Assembly: GCA_002361735.1 (NCBI GenBank)
Contig: DETS01000101.1
Location: 1-52,669, forward strand
Direction: 5' to 3'
Source: Lachnospiraceae bacterium UBA3282
GTDB taxonomy: Bacteria > Bacillota > Clostridia > Lachnospirales > Lachnospiraceae
DNA: 52,669 nt
Position numbers and translations under genes: made by a program. The notes beneath the pieces are model-generated. The model searched no databases. It saw only the letters and a program-made list of their open reading frames with translations, and was not told the origin of the DNA. The stretch's first letter is position 1; each line of letters starts with the position of its first letter. Positions 26,705 through 34,590 of this stretch are shown here, one piece after another.

Positions 26705-27751
26705 CTACTCTACTACACTTTCAATATACAAATCATTATATTCCGTCATATCTTTTATCATATCCACCGCTGTTCCGTTTCGGTCTCTGGTGATTCGAAT
26801 CACCGGTCTGTCCGGAAACTGCTTATTTTGGTAAAGCACGATTCCCGTCTCCCCTTCGTTTGTTCTAACGACCGTTCCTGCAGGATAGACGGCAGTAAAT
26901 TCCAATAGAATATCGACAATTTTGCCGTCAAATTTAATATCCCTGTTCATTCTTAAATAACGGACCGCTTCAAAAACTTTTGACCGCTCGCAGCCAATTC
27001 CGCAAATCATCTCGTCAAAAGCATCACAAATTTGAATAATACGGCATTCTTCCGGAATATCCGTAGTCTTTAACGGATAACCTGAACCGTCCAGACGTTC
27101 ATGGTGATATAATATCATATTTTTTACGGTTTCGGATATCCAATTTTCGTCACGAAGCGTCGAGTATCCATAAATTGGATGTTTTTTGTATTCTGCATAC
27201 TCCATTTCAGACAAATGATCTAAATTCCGGTTCTCATAGGAAATGGAGAGATAACGCAGACCCAAATCATGGAGTAAACTACTGACACCTATGTCATGTA
27301 CTGTTTCCTGCGGTAATCCCATTTTAAGTGCAACCAATGTCGCCAAAGTGCAAAGACTGATCGAATGCTCGTAAATATCAGAGCTTCTCTCCTTAATGTC
27401 GTAGATTTTCTCCACGACTTCTTCTTCCTCCAAAATATTTGTGATGATCGTATCCGCCGTCTGCACAAGCTCCATCAATTTTTCGTTATGGCTGTAGGTA
27501 TGTTTTTCCAAAATGTTTTTTACCTTGGACTTAAAACCTGCTTCCACATCTTCTTTTAGAATCATTACCTGCTTTGTATCCGGCGCATCTTCTTTCACAT
27601 AAACTTCCAAAATATTCAATTCTTTAAGCTTCTCAATATACTCCGGCTTTAACTGTGTTCCTGCTGAAAGCAGAATCTTGTACTCCATTGTCATGGCATC
27701 CTTAGCCAAAACTTCTGTCCCTGTCAAATTGTCGACTTTACACAGTCTCAT
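26705..27751 (-). CDS. HD-GYP domain protein (putative cyclic-di-nucleotide phosphodiesterase)
   Basis: A 348-residue protein with an N-terminal domain of about 115 residues of unknown type and an HD-GYP domain. Seen: the HD pair in SLLHDLGLRY (His161, Asp162), HPIYGYSTL, then HHERLDGSGYP (216-226) and QICDAFDEM. Active HD-GYP enzymes hydrolyse cyclic-di-GMP or related dinucleotides. The motif residues are present here, so catalysis is plausible but the substrate cannot be known from sequence. It is encoded 41 bases after the DUF4446 gene and before serS. There is no REC or sensor domain. Confidence 0.9.
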   Translation of the reverse strand: MRLCKVDNLTGTEVLAKDAMTMEYKILLSAGTQLKPEYIEKLKELNILEVYVKEDAPDTKQVMILKEDVEAGFKSKVKNILEKHTYSHNEKLMELVQTADTIITNILEEEEVVEKIYDIKERSSDIYEHSISLCTLATLVALKMGLPQETVHDIGVSSLLHDLGLRYLSISYENRNLDHLSEMEYAEYKKHPIYGYSTLRDENWISETVKNMILYHHERLDGSGYPLKTTDIPEECRIIQICDAFDEMICGIGCERSKVFEAVRYLRMNRDIKFDGKIVDILLEFTAVYPAGTVVRTNEGETGIVLYQNKQFPDRPVIRITRDRNGTAVDMIKDMTEYNDLYIESVVE

Positions 27752-27792
27752 AAGCGGGCCTCCTCTAAATATGCTGCCCTTTCCGTTTTCCG

Positions 27793-28284
27793 TTACAGAT
27801 CCATTGCAATGTCAAGCGCTTTCTTTTCTTCATCTCCCAAAGCTATATCACACAGTCCCGCTTTGATCTCCTTTGTATAAGAATAACATCCCTCTGCGCT
27901 GTGTACGGAGTTTAAGATAAATCCGTTGTCATTTTCATCAAGCAGTGCCAGCGAAAAACTCAATTGTCCGCCCATTTGATTAAAAGCGTCATACTTTACA
28001 ATGCCAATCTTCTGGAACGCACTTTCAAGTTTTCGATAAAGATTCTCGATATCTTTATGGTTCTTCTCCATGGACGCTTTGATCAGTTTATTATCCTCAT
28101 AAAGTCCCATGATATCTTTTTCCAGGCTCTTTGCATTTTTCCCGCCCATAAATTTCTGATACCGTTTTGATAATTTGCTGAATTTCAAAATCAGTAAAAG
28201 GAGCGTCACGGCAGCCAGGGCAATGAACAGATACGTCAGATCCATTCCGCCAAGTCCCATATCTTCCAGTAAATTATAATTCAT
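27793..28284 (-). CDS. DUF4446 family membrane protein
   Basis: A 163-residue protein with one N-terminal membrane segment (about 17-33), a coiled-coil region (about 50-95) and a beta-rich C-terminal domain with QMGGQLSFSLALLDENDNGFILNS. This pattern and its place next to parB fit DUF4446, a Firmicutes family of unknown role. Because of the conserved neighbourhood a link with chromosome segregation or cell envelope is often guessed; no direct evidence is visible. Confidence 0.83.
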   Translation of the reverse strand: MNYNLLEDMGLGGMDLTYLFIALAAVTLLLLILKFSKLSKRYQKFMGGKNAKSLEKDIMGLYEDNKLIKASMEKNHKDIENLYRKLESAFQKIGIVKYDAFNQMGGQLSFSLALLDENDNGFILNSVHSAEGCYSYTKEIKAGLCDIALGDEEKKALDIAMDL

Positions 28285-28303
28285 TTGTTTTCCTCATTTC
28301 TAA

Positions 28304-28353
28304 GCAACTTGTTGCGAAGGAGCGATAAGAAAGCTGCGAATGCAGTTTCTTAT
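28304..28353 (-). other. Two small hairpins in the parB-DUF4446 gap
   Basis: Minus strand: ATAAGAAACTGC-ATTC-GCAGCTTTCTTAT, a 12-bp stem with one bulge starting at the parB stop codon, then GCAA-CAAG-TTGC. There is no U-run after the first, so it is more likely an mRNA-stability or processing element than a terminator. Confidence 0.55.
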
Positions 28354-29243
28354 TTACCGGTCAGTAATTCCGTAAGCTTCTCCAGGTCATCATGTGTGTA
28401 AAATTCAATTTCCAGCTTACCCGCTCCGGCACCTTTCGAAGTAATCGCCACTTTTGTGCCAAGCGACTGTTTGAGCTTTTCCTCCAAATCCTGATATACG
28501 GCTTCAAGGGCTTTATCTGTTATCGGTTCCTTTTTTGCCTTTTCGGGTTTGTTCAGATTTTTGACCAGTTTTTCCACATCTCTGACACTCAGTTTCTCGT
28601 CAAAAACTTTTTGTGCTATCGTGTACTGTTGTTCCGTGTCTTCGATGGAGATCAAGGCCCTGGCGTGACCTGTTGTGATCATATCATCTATGATCATCTG
28701 TTGTACCTCATCGCAAAGCTTCAAAAGCCGCATAGAATTTGTGACCGCTGTCCGACTTTTGGAAACCCGCTCTGCAACCTCGTCCTGTTTGAGATTAAAT
28801 TCGGTAAGCAACCTCTTGTATGCCTGCGCTTCCTCGATCGGATTCAAGTCCTCTCTCTGAATATTCTCAATCAGAGAGATCTCTACGATTTCTTGTTCTG
28901 TATAATTGCGGACGATGACCGGTACTTCCTTCAAGCCGGCAAGCTTTGCGGCACGCCAGCGGCGCTCTCCGGCTATGATCTCATAATGTGTCTTTCTGTC
29001 CTGCACGATGAGGGGTTCCACGATTCCGTATTGTTTAATGGAATCCGCCAGTTCCTGCAAGGCATCCTCGTCAAAATTCTTTCGCGGCTGTTCCCTGTTC
29101 GGCTCCACCTTTGTAATCTTGACATAGGTTCCCTGCGCGCTGTCTTCCTTCTTTTCTTCCGCCGTCTTTGTCTCCGCCTGCGGCGCTGCCACAGGGATCA
29201 AAGAATCCAACCCTTTTCCTAAACCTCTTGCTGCTTTTGCCAT
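28350..29243 (-). CDS. parB: Chromosome partitioning protein ParB (Spo0J)
   Basis: ParB binds parS sites, spreads as a CTP-dependent clamp and loads SMC near the origin. The 297-residue protein shows the clamp/CTPase motifs PNREQPRKNFDEDAL and AGERRWRAAKLAG, followed by IENIQREDLNPIEEAQAY and the helix-turn-helix KQDEVAERVSKSRTAVTNSMRLL. The C-terminal dimer domain is present. The start at 29243 has GGAG 7 bases upstream and follows the parA stop by one base. Cognate sites lie only 2 kb away (31.2-31.3 kb). Confidence 0.97.
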   Translation of the reverse strand: MAKAARGLGKGLDSLIPVAAPQAETKTAEEKKEDSAQGTYVKITKVEPNREQPRKNFDEDALQELADSIKQYGIVEPLIVQDRKTHYEIIAGERRWRAAKLAGLKEVPVIVRNYTEQEIVEISLIENIQREDLNPIEEAQAYKRLLTEFNLKQDEVAERVSKSRTAVTNSMRLLKLCDEVQQMIIDDMITTGHARALISIEDTEQQYTIAQKVFDEKLSVRDVEKLVKNLNKPEKAKKEPITDKALEAVYQDLEEKLKQSLGTKVAITSKGAGAGKLEIEFYTHDDLEKLTELLTGK

Positions 29244-29244
29244 A

Positions 29245-30024
29245 TTATTTCTCCATTCCAGTTCGTTTCGCGCATATGATTTCATCCGCAAGCATCATAT
29301 ATGCTTCCGCTCCCGCAGACTTGGGATCGTACATATGGATAGGCATCCCGTAGCTCGGCGCCTCCGCCAGTCTGATATTTCTGGGAATCAATGTGTTATA
29401 TACTTTCTGCTTCAGGTTATTTTTTACATTCTCCACCACCTGCATAGAAAGATTCGTTCGGGAATCATACATGGTAAAGACCACACCCTCCATATCCAAT
29501 TCCGGATTCAGTCTTTCCTTTACAAGGTTAATGGTATGTATCAACTGGCTAAGTCCTTCCAGCGCATAATACTCACACTGAATCGGAACCAGTACCGTAT
29601 CCGCCGTTGTCATGGAATTGATCGTTAAAAGATTCAGGGAGGGAGGACAGTCAATCATAATAAAGTCATACTTGTCCTTCACCCAATCAATTTCTTTCTT
29701 TAAGATAAATTCTTTTTTATCGACACCGATCAATTCGATTTCCGTCGCTGCCAGATTTACGTTTGACGGAATAATAGAGACACCGGGTATCACATCTGCT
29801 AAGATACACTCGTTGATGGAACACTCGCTCAGGAACAATTCATAAATCGTATTTTCCAACTCATTCTTCTCAACACCAAAGCCACTGGTTGTATTTCCCT
29901 GCGGATCCGCATCGATCACCAATACCTTTTTCCCTTTTACTGCCAATGACGCTGACAGATTAATAGCTGTCGTAGTCTTGCCGACGCCTCCCTTTTGGTT
30001 GGCGATTGCAATTATTCTTCCCAT
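29245..30024 (-). CDS. parA: Chromosome partitioning ATPase ParA (Soj)
   Basis: ParA/Soj is a deviant Walker ATPase that binds DNA non-specifically, works with ParB in origin segregation and regulates DnaA in Bacillus. The 259 residues begin MGRIIAIANQKGGVGKTTTA with the P-loop; DADPQGNTTSGFG and VLVPIQCEYYALEGL follow. GGAG stands 6 bases before the ATG at 30024; the upstream ATG at 30036 lacks a site. It is tightly coupled to parB. Confidence 0.97.
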   Translation of the reverse strand: MGRIIAIANQKGGVGKTTTAINLSASLAVKGKKVLVIDADPQGNTTSGFGVEKNELENTIYELFLSECSINECILADVIPGVSIIPSNVNLAATEIELIGVDKKEFILKKEIDWVKDKYDFIMIDCPPSLNLLTINSMTTADTVLVPIQCEYYALEGLSQLIHTINLVKERLNPELDMEGVVFTMYDSRTNLSMQVVENVKNNLKQKVYNTLIPRNIRLAEAPSYGMPIHMYDPKSAGAEAYMMLADEIICAKRTGMEK

Positions 30025-30125
30025 TGTTTTCTCCATTTCTGTACTGCTTTTGTCTCGGTCTTTTTTCTTAATTTTAATGTCCGTTTACGATTATATCACT
30101 AATCCACGTGATAAGCTATCTTTTT

Positions 30126-31106
30126 TTACAGGCTTTCTATATTTTCCGGATATTGAACGCCCCACTCAGCCCGCAGCACATCCATTATTTGCATCATTTT
30201 TATGGTTTCCGCATGAGGCATGGAAGGACATTCCGGCTTTCCATCCCGAATACAAGCAATCGTTTCCGTGATTTCATATTCGTATCCGCTGATTTGCTCA
30301 GGGACTTTGATTTCCCGGAGCAGATTACGGTCTTTATCATAGATTTTAATTGCCTCAGGATTATTGATATTCTCTACGATCATGCAGCCATGTGAACCAT
30401 AAAACACACCTTGGCTGTCAGATTTTGCATGAATCCCTGAATTTAGGACTGCCATCCTTCCATCCTGATACAAGAGAATCATTCCATTTTCACTGTCTAC
30501 TCCGGCATCCGTGAGTTGCGCTGCTGATTGTATCTTTGATACGCCGTCACCAAAGTGCATATAAGCAAAATTCAAAGGATAGACACCGACATCCAAAAGA
30601 GCGCCTCCCGCGAGTTCCGGTTTCACGATCCGTTCCTTATCACAGAGCGGATAATTCAGATTCGCAGTTAACTTCCATACTTCTCCTATGACTTTCTCAT
30701 CAAGCAGATCGTTGATCATTTTTCGGGAAGGCATATATCTGGTCCAGATTGCTTCTGTCGCCAAAAGTTTTTTATCTTCTGCGATGCGGAATATTTCTTT
30801 CGCTTGTGCGGCATTTACCGTAAAACTCTTTTCACAGAGAACATGCTTACCGGCATCCAGGCACATTTTCATATGTTGATAATGATGGGAATGCGGCGTG
30901 GCAATATAGACAAGTTCTATTTTTTCATCTGCAAGCATTCCTTCATAAGAACCAAAAGCATGAGCAAATCCGTGCTCTTTTGCAAAAGCTTTGGCTTTTT
31001 CCAAATCTCTCGAAGCAACTCCATAACAATCCACTTCCGGCATTTTATTCATCGTCTCTGCTAATGTGCCGGCTATTCTGCCTGCACCAAGTATTCCAAT
31101 TTTCAT
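30126..31106 (-). CDS. Gfo/Idh/MocA family NAD(P)-dependent oxidoreductase
   Basis: A 326-residue dehydrogenase of the Gfo/Idh/MocA fold. Seen: an N-terminal Rossmann motif ILGAGRIAG (about 4-12), the sugar-dehydrogenase-type ATPHSHHYQHMKMCLDAGKH, and CEKSFTVNA where most members have EKP. The C-terminal domain begins after VIGEVWKLTANLNYPL and binds the substrate, which I cannot name (sugars, inositols and diols are used in the family). The start at 31106 follows GGAGG by 5 bases and is the end of leader repeat copy D. It breaks the parAB region from the parS sites and is not normally part of it. Confidence 0.9.
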   Translation of the reverse strand: MKIGILGAGRIAGTLAETMNKMPEVDCYGVASRDLEKAKAFAKEHGFAHAFGSYEGMLADEKIELVYIATPHSHHYQHMKMCLDAGKHVLCEKSFTVNAAQAKEIFRIAEDKKLLATEAIWTRYMPSRKMINDLLDEKVIGEVWKLTANLNYPLCDKERIVKPELAGGALLDVGVYPLNFAYMHFGDGVSKIQSAAQLTDAGVDSENGMILLYQDGRMAVLNSGIHAKSDSQGVFYGSHGCMIVENINNPEAIKIYDKDRNLLREIKVPEQISGYEYEITETIACIRDGKPECPSMPHAETIKMMQIMDVLRAEWGVQYPENIESL

Positions 31107-31149
31107 GCTTACCTCCACCATGTCGGAGCATCAGACTTATTTTTTAATC
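31107..31149 (-). promoter_or_regulatory. Leader repeat copy D (before the oxidoreductase gene): truncated hairpin plus RBS module
   Basis: Minus strand: GATTAAAAAATAAGTCTGAT, then GCTCCGACATGGTGGAGGT and the start codon. The first 20 bases match the gyrB leader (copy F) at 19 positions, but the second half of the hairpin is missing. CTCC can pair with GGAG across 8 bases, three more than in the other copies. The inner ATG lies 15 bases before the start and in frame. Confidence 0.75.
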
Positions 31150-31187
31150 TTATGCTTCCTTTTTTGATTTTGAAAATAGAAAATTGA

Positions 31188-31322
31188 TGTTTCACGAGAT
31201 TTTTTATTTCTGTTTCTTGATGTTTCACGGATATTATCACAATATCTTGGGATTGATTGTTTCACGTGAAACATTATCTAGTGTCAACACTCCAATTATA
31301 TCCAATTGTTTCACGTGAAACA
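31188..31322. promoter_or_regulatory. parS centromere cluster
   Basis: Two perfect 16-bp sites TGTTTCACGTGAAACA lie at 31258-31273 and 31307-31322, the canonical ParB-binding sequence. Two half-matches (TGTTTCACGAGA at 31188 and TGTTTCACGG at 31221) stand upstream. All lie in the AT-rich gap between the oxidoreductase and the response regulator, about 10 kb from oriC and 1.2 kb from parA. Confidence 0.95.
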
Positions 31323-31344
31323 TTACTAAAAATTCATAGATAGC

Positions 31345-31992
31345 CTAATACAGCTTAATAATATTGTTTTTAATTGCAAATACCGCTGCCTGCGTCCGAT
31401 CGGAAACGTCTATCTTCTTAAAAATATTAGAGATATGATTTTTTACCGTTCGTTCACTGATATTTAGATTCGTAGCAATTTCTTTATTAAACATTCCATT
31501 TGCCACCTGAACCAAAACTTCCAGTTCCCGATTTGTCAAAGAAGCAACTTTATCTTTATCCAGATCCCGATTCATCAACTGATTATTCAATGCAGGAATC
31601 AAACTGGATTGTATGTAATTTTCCCCATCATGGACTGCTCTGATTGCATTTTTTAACTCTGTTGATTCAGAGTCCTTCATAATATATCCTTCTACACCAA
31701 TCTCAACTGCATTCATCAGATATTCTAATTCATTGTGAACCGTTAAAATCAGAACTTTGACTGTAGACTGATTTTCTTTCAATTTTTTTAAAACTTCAAT
31801 GCCATTCATTTCCGGCATATTGATATCCAAAAGCAAAACTTCCGGATCATACTTTTCCAAATTTTCAAGACATTCCACACCATTGGCAGCCTCCCCCACT
31901 ACCTCAATGCTTCCGTCGAATTCCAACAGTTGTTTCAGTCCCTCTCTGATCAAACTGTGGTCATCCGCAATCATAACACGAATTGCATTCAT
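31345..31992 (-). CDS. NarL/FixJ-type response regulator
   Basis: A 215-residue regulator with a receiver domain (Asp10, Asp11, phosphoacceptor Asp56, Lys106) and a LuxR-type helix-turn-helix (about 148-210, with LTNREVELVQVANG-like order and NKEIATNLNISERTVKNH). It is expected to be phosphorylated by the soluble kinase just upstream (37 bases) and to control target promoters; targets are unknown. DegU- and LiaR-like proteins have this layout. Confidence 0.95.
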   Translation of the reverse strand: MNAIRVMIADDHSLIREGLKQLLEFDGSIEVVGEAANGVECLENLEKYDPEVLLLDINMPEMNGIEVLKKLKENQSTVKVLILTVHNELEYLMNAVEIGVEGYIMKDSESTELKNAIRAVHDGENYIQSSLIPALNNQLMNRDLDKDKVASLTNRELEVLVQVANGMFNKEIATNLNISERTVKNHISNIFKKIDVSDRTQAAVFAIKNNIIKLY

Positions 31993-32028
31993 TTCGCCAC
32001 CTTCCCTTCTTAAATTTTGATAAGACCC

Positions 32029-32718
32029 TTATTTTTTCAAAATCTCTATTTCTATGGATGTACCATTCTGCGTATCAATACGCATTTCACCACCCAATAA
32101 AAATACCCTTTCCTCTACGACAAGCAAACCAAAATGCCTGTCCTTTTTTGCAACTTCCTTGACATCAAATCCCTCTCCATTATCCTTAATTTGAATCAAA
32201 TAAGATTTTTCGCCATCTTTTAAGCTTACTTCGATTCGATTACCATTGGAATGTTTGATTGCATTCAAGACGCATTCTTTAATAATATGATAGATCATAA
32301 TGAGAAAAAAATCTTTTTCTTCTTTTGAAAACTCGCCTTGAATTTCATCAATATCTGTTAAAATTTCAAACTTTCCGTCCTGATTCAGAACAGAAAAAAT
32401 ATTAGTAAGTGTCTCCCGTAAACCCAGATCGTCAAATGTCATTGGGCGCAAATCATAAATTCTGTTTCGGATATCATCGATCACTTTTCGCAGACCGGAT
32501 TCTATCGTGGCAAGTTCCAACTTTGCTTTTACCGGATCCTGATCGATATAGAGAGAACTCAATTCGACTTTATGCACTAAATGAGTTAAATTTTGCAATG
32601 AACTGTCATGAAGATCTCTTGCAATCCGCTGCCGTTCTTTTTCCTGCACATCCATGACAGAAAACTGTTTCATGTGAAACGCAGAATAATCTGATGCCGT
32701 ATTTTTCTTCTTTTCCAT
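32029..32718 (-). CDS. Soluble sensor histidine kinase (HisKA_3 type)
   Basis: This 229-residue kinase has a HisKA_3 dimerisation domain (ERQRIARDLHDSSLQNLTH, phosphoacceptor His in LHD) and a HATPase domain with IIKECVLNAIKHSNGNRIEV (N box), IKDNGEGFD (G1) and HFGLLVVEERV (G2). No membrane segment and almost no sensory domain are seen, only about 30 residues before the H box, so the signal must come from a partner or cytoplasmic cue. The start at 32718 follows GGGGG by 5 bases, a weak site. A near-perfect parS-like sequence lies inside its beginning. Confidence 0.9.
   Translation of the reverse strand: MEKKKNTASDYSAFHMKQFSVMDVQEKERQRIARDLHDSSLQNLTHLVHKVELSSLYIDQDPVKAKLELATIESGLRKVIDDIRNRIYDLRPMTFDDLGLRETLTNIFSVLNQDGKFEILTDIDEIQGEFSKEEKDFFLIMIYHIIKECVLNAIKHSNGNRIEVSLKDGEKSYLIQIKDNGEGFDVKEVAKKDRHFGLLVVEERVFLLGGEMRIDTQNGTSIEIEILKK
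32666..32681. promoter_or_regulatory. parS-like site inside the kinase gene
   Basis: TGTTTCATGTGAAACG matches the 16-bp parS consensus at 14 positions, within codons for FHMKQ. It may be a weak ParB site 1.35 kb from the perfect pair. Confidence 0.55.
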
Positions 32719-32904
32719 GGATACCCCCAAGAAATTTATCCCCTTATAGCTCTATCTTAACCTAAAATCAAATAGAAGAAAAGATATCTGGAAAAGAAAA
32801 TCAAAAAATGGTAGAATAAATACAATAACAATAAAATATAGAAATATCGTTTATGCTAATCTCGGCAAAACTGAGATATCAACAACACAGAAATGGAGAA
32901 AAAT

Positions 32905-33849
32905 ATGAATAAAAAACTCACCACTGCTATCATGCTGACAGGTACTTCCATTGCAGCAATTCATGGAATCAATAGAATACATACTTCTCTCTGTACTGTC
33001 AAAAACCTTTTAGACACTTCCGAGAATTTTTATTATGAATGGCGCTTTGGTAAAATAAAATATCAAAGAAAGGGCAGCGGCAGTCCTCTCCTTTTCATTC
33101 ACGATCTGACAGTGGGAAGCTCCAGTTACGAATATCACCGACTTATCAATAATCTGACAGAAAAACACGCAGTCTACTCTCTGGATCTGTTAGGCTATGG
33201 CATGTCTGATAAACCGCCAATGACTTACACCAATAACCTCTATGAACAATTGATCACTGATTTTATCAAGTCTGTGATTGGTAAAAAAACTTCCATTGTG
33301 GTAACAGGAGAATCGGTTCCTTTCGTTATGATGACATGTTATAACGAACCGGAAATGATCAACAAAATCGTCTGCATCAACCCACAAAGCCTTTTTTTAC
33401 AAAATCAAATTCCATCCAAACAAACGAATCTTTTTAAGATAATGATTGAAACTCCTATCCTTGGCAGCTTTATTTATCATCTGTTTTCCAACAGACCAAG
33501 TATTGAGAAATCTTTCCGTAAAACATATTTTTATAATCATGAAGAAATAAAGGAAAAATATATTTACAATTATTTGGAAGCAGCTCACTTAAATGATTAC
33601 AATGCCAAATATTCTTTTGCAAGTTATGTAGGAAAATATATGAACATGAACATTCTCCATGAGCTGAAAGAAATCAATAACAGCATCTTGATGATCGGCG
33701 GCGAAAAGGAAAAGGAAATGAAAACCATTATTGATAATTACAAATATTATAATCCTGCCATCGAAAACTGTTATATTCCAAATACAAAACATCTGCCACA
33801 GCTTGAAGCGCCGGATGAAATATTGGATCAGCTAAAAATGTTCTTATAA
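32905..33849 (+). CDS. Alpha/beta hydrolase with N-terminal membrane anchor
   Basis: A 314-residue protein with a short hydrophobic N-terminus (about 8-22, possibly a signal anchor) followed by an alpha/beta hydrolase fold. Seen: PLLFIHDLTVGSSSYEYH (oxyanion region), VYSLDLLGYGMSDKP, VVTGESVPFVMM where GxSxG would stand (Ser present, last Gly replaced by Pro) and NTKHLPQLEAPDEIL with the catalytic His. The residue usually supplying the acid is unclear (GGEKEKE). Substrate unknown. Start at 32905 has GGAG 6 bases upstream. It diverges from the kinase gene and converges with rsmG, 13 bases apart. Confidence 0.85.
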   Translation: MNKKLTTAIMLTGTSIAAIHGINRIHTSLCTVKNLLDTSENFYYEWRFGKIKYQRKGSGSPLLFIHDLTVGSSSYEYHRLINNLTEKHAVYSLDLLGYGMSDKPPMTYTNNLYEQLITDFIKSVIGKKTSIVVTGESVPFVMMTCYNEPEMINKIVCINPQSLFLQNQIPSKQTNLFKIMIETPILGSFIYHLFSNRPSIEKSFRKTYFYNHEEIKEKYIYNYLEAAHLNDYNAKYSFASYVGKYMNMNILHELKEINNSILMIGGEKEKEMKTIIDNYKYYNPAIENCYIPNTKHLPQLEAPDEILDQLKMFL

Positions 33850-33862
33850 CAGAAGCAGACTT

Positions 33863-34576
33863 TTATAAAGGCTTCTTACTCGCCGTTCCGGCTTTTCGAG
33901 GATATTGCTCGGGAGTCGGGCGGCATTTCTCTATGACAATGAGATTTCTGTTGATATCCGAAAAAGGAAGGGTAAACGTTTTCTGTTCTCTCAATTCTCC
34001 ACCCAATATTTTTATGGCACGATCCGCTCCATCCACTTCCGCATCATCCGTTTTATAAGAAATGAAAAATCCGCCGATTTTTACATATGGCAGACAATAT
34101 TCCGAAAGTGTAGAAAGATTCGCCACCGCACGCGAAACACAGACATCAAAACGTTCTCTCAGTAATTCAGGTTTTGCAAAATCTTCTGCTCTGCCATGCA
34201 GCGCCTCTACCTGTTCCAAAGAAAGCACAGTAATCACTTCCTGTAAAAAACCGACTCTTTTTTGCAGGGAATCAAGAAGCGTTACACGCAAATTCGGAAA
34301 AGCAATCTTTAAGGGAATACCGGGAAATCCTGCACCGGTTCCCACATCAAGTAAAGAATGCTCCTCTGTAAAGTCCAAAACCTTTATCAAAGTAAGGCTA
34401 TCGATAAAATGCTTTTTCAGTGCTTCCTGAAATTCCGTGATTGCTGTCAAGTTCATCACCTTATTTTTCTCAATCAAAAGTTCATAGTATTTCAGGAATT
34501 GGTCAAGCTGTACTTCAGTCAAGGTAATATGAAGTTCCTCTAAATCTTTTAAAAATTGGGAGATATCACGTTTCAT
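33863..34576 (-). CDS. rsmG: 16S rRNA (guanine(527)-N7)-methyltransferase
   Basis: RsmG methylates G527 of 16S rRNA with S-adenosylmethionine. The 237-residue protein shows LLDVGTGAGFPGIPLKIAFP (SAM site), LLDSLQKRVGFLQEV, and the VSRAVANLSTLSEYCLP block. Gene order mnmE-mnmG-rsmG is the usual Firmicutes order. In many relatives parA and parB follow directly; here about 3.8 kb with four other genes intervene. Confidence 0.97.
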   Translation of the reverse strand: MKRDISQFLKDLEELHITLTEVQLDQFLKYYELLIEKNKVMNLTAITEFQEALKKHFIDSLTLIKVLDFTEEHSLLDVGTGAGFPGIPLKIAFPNLRVTLLDSLQKRVGFLQEVITVLSLEQVEALHGRAEDFAKPELLRERFDVCVSRAVANLSTLSEYCLPYVKIGGFFISYKTDDAEVDGADRAIKILGGELREQKTFTLPFSDINRNLIVIEKCRPTPEQYPRKAGTASKKPL

Positions 34577-34590
34577 TATAATAACACTTG

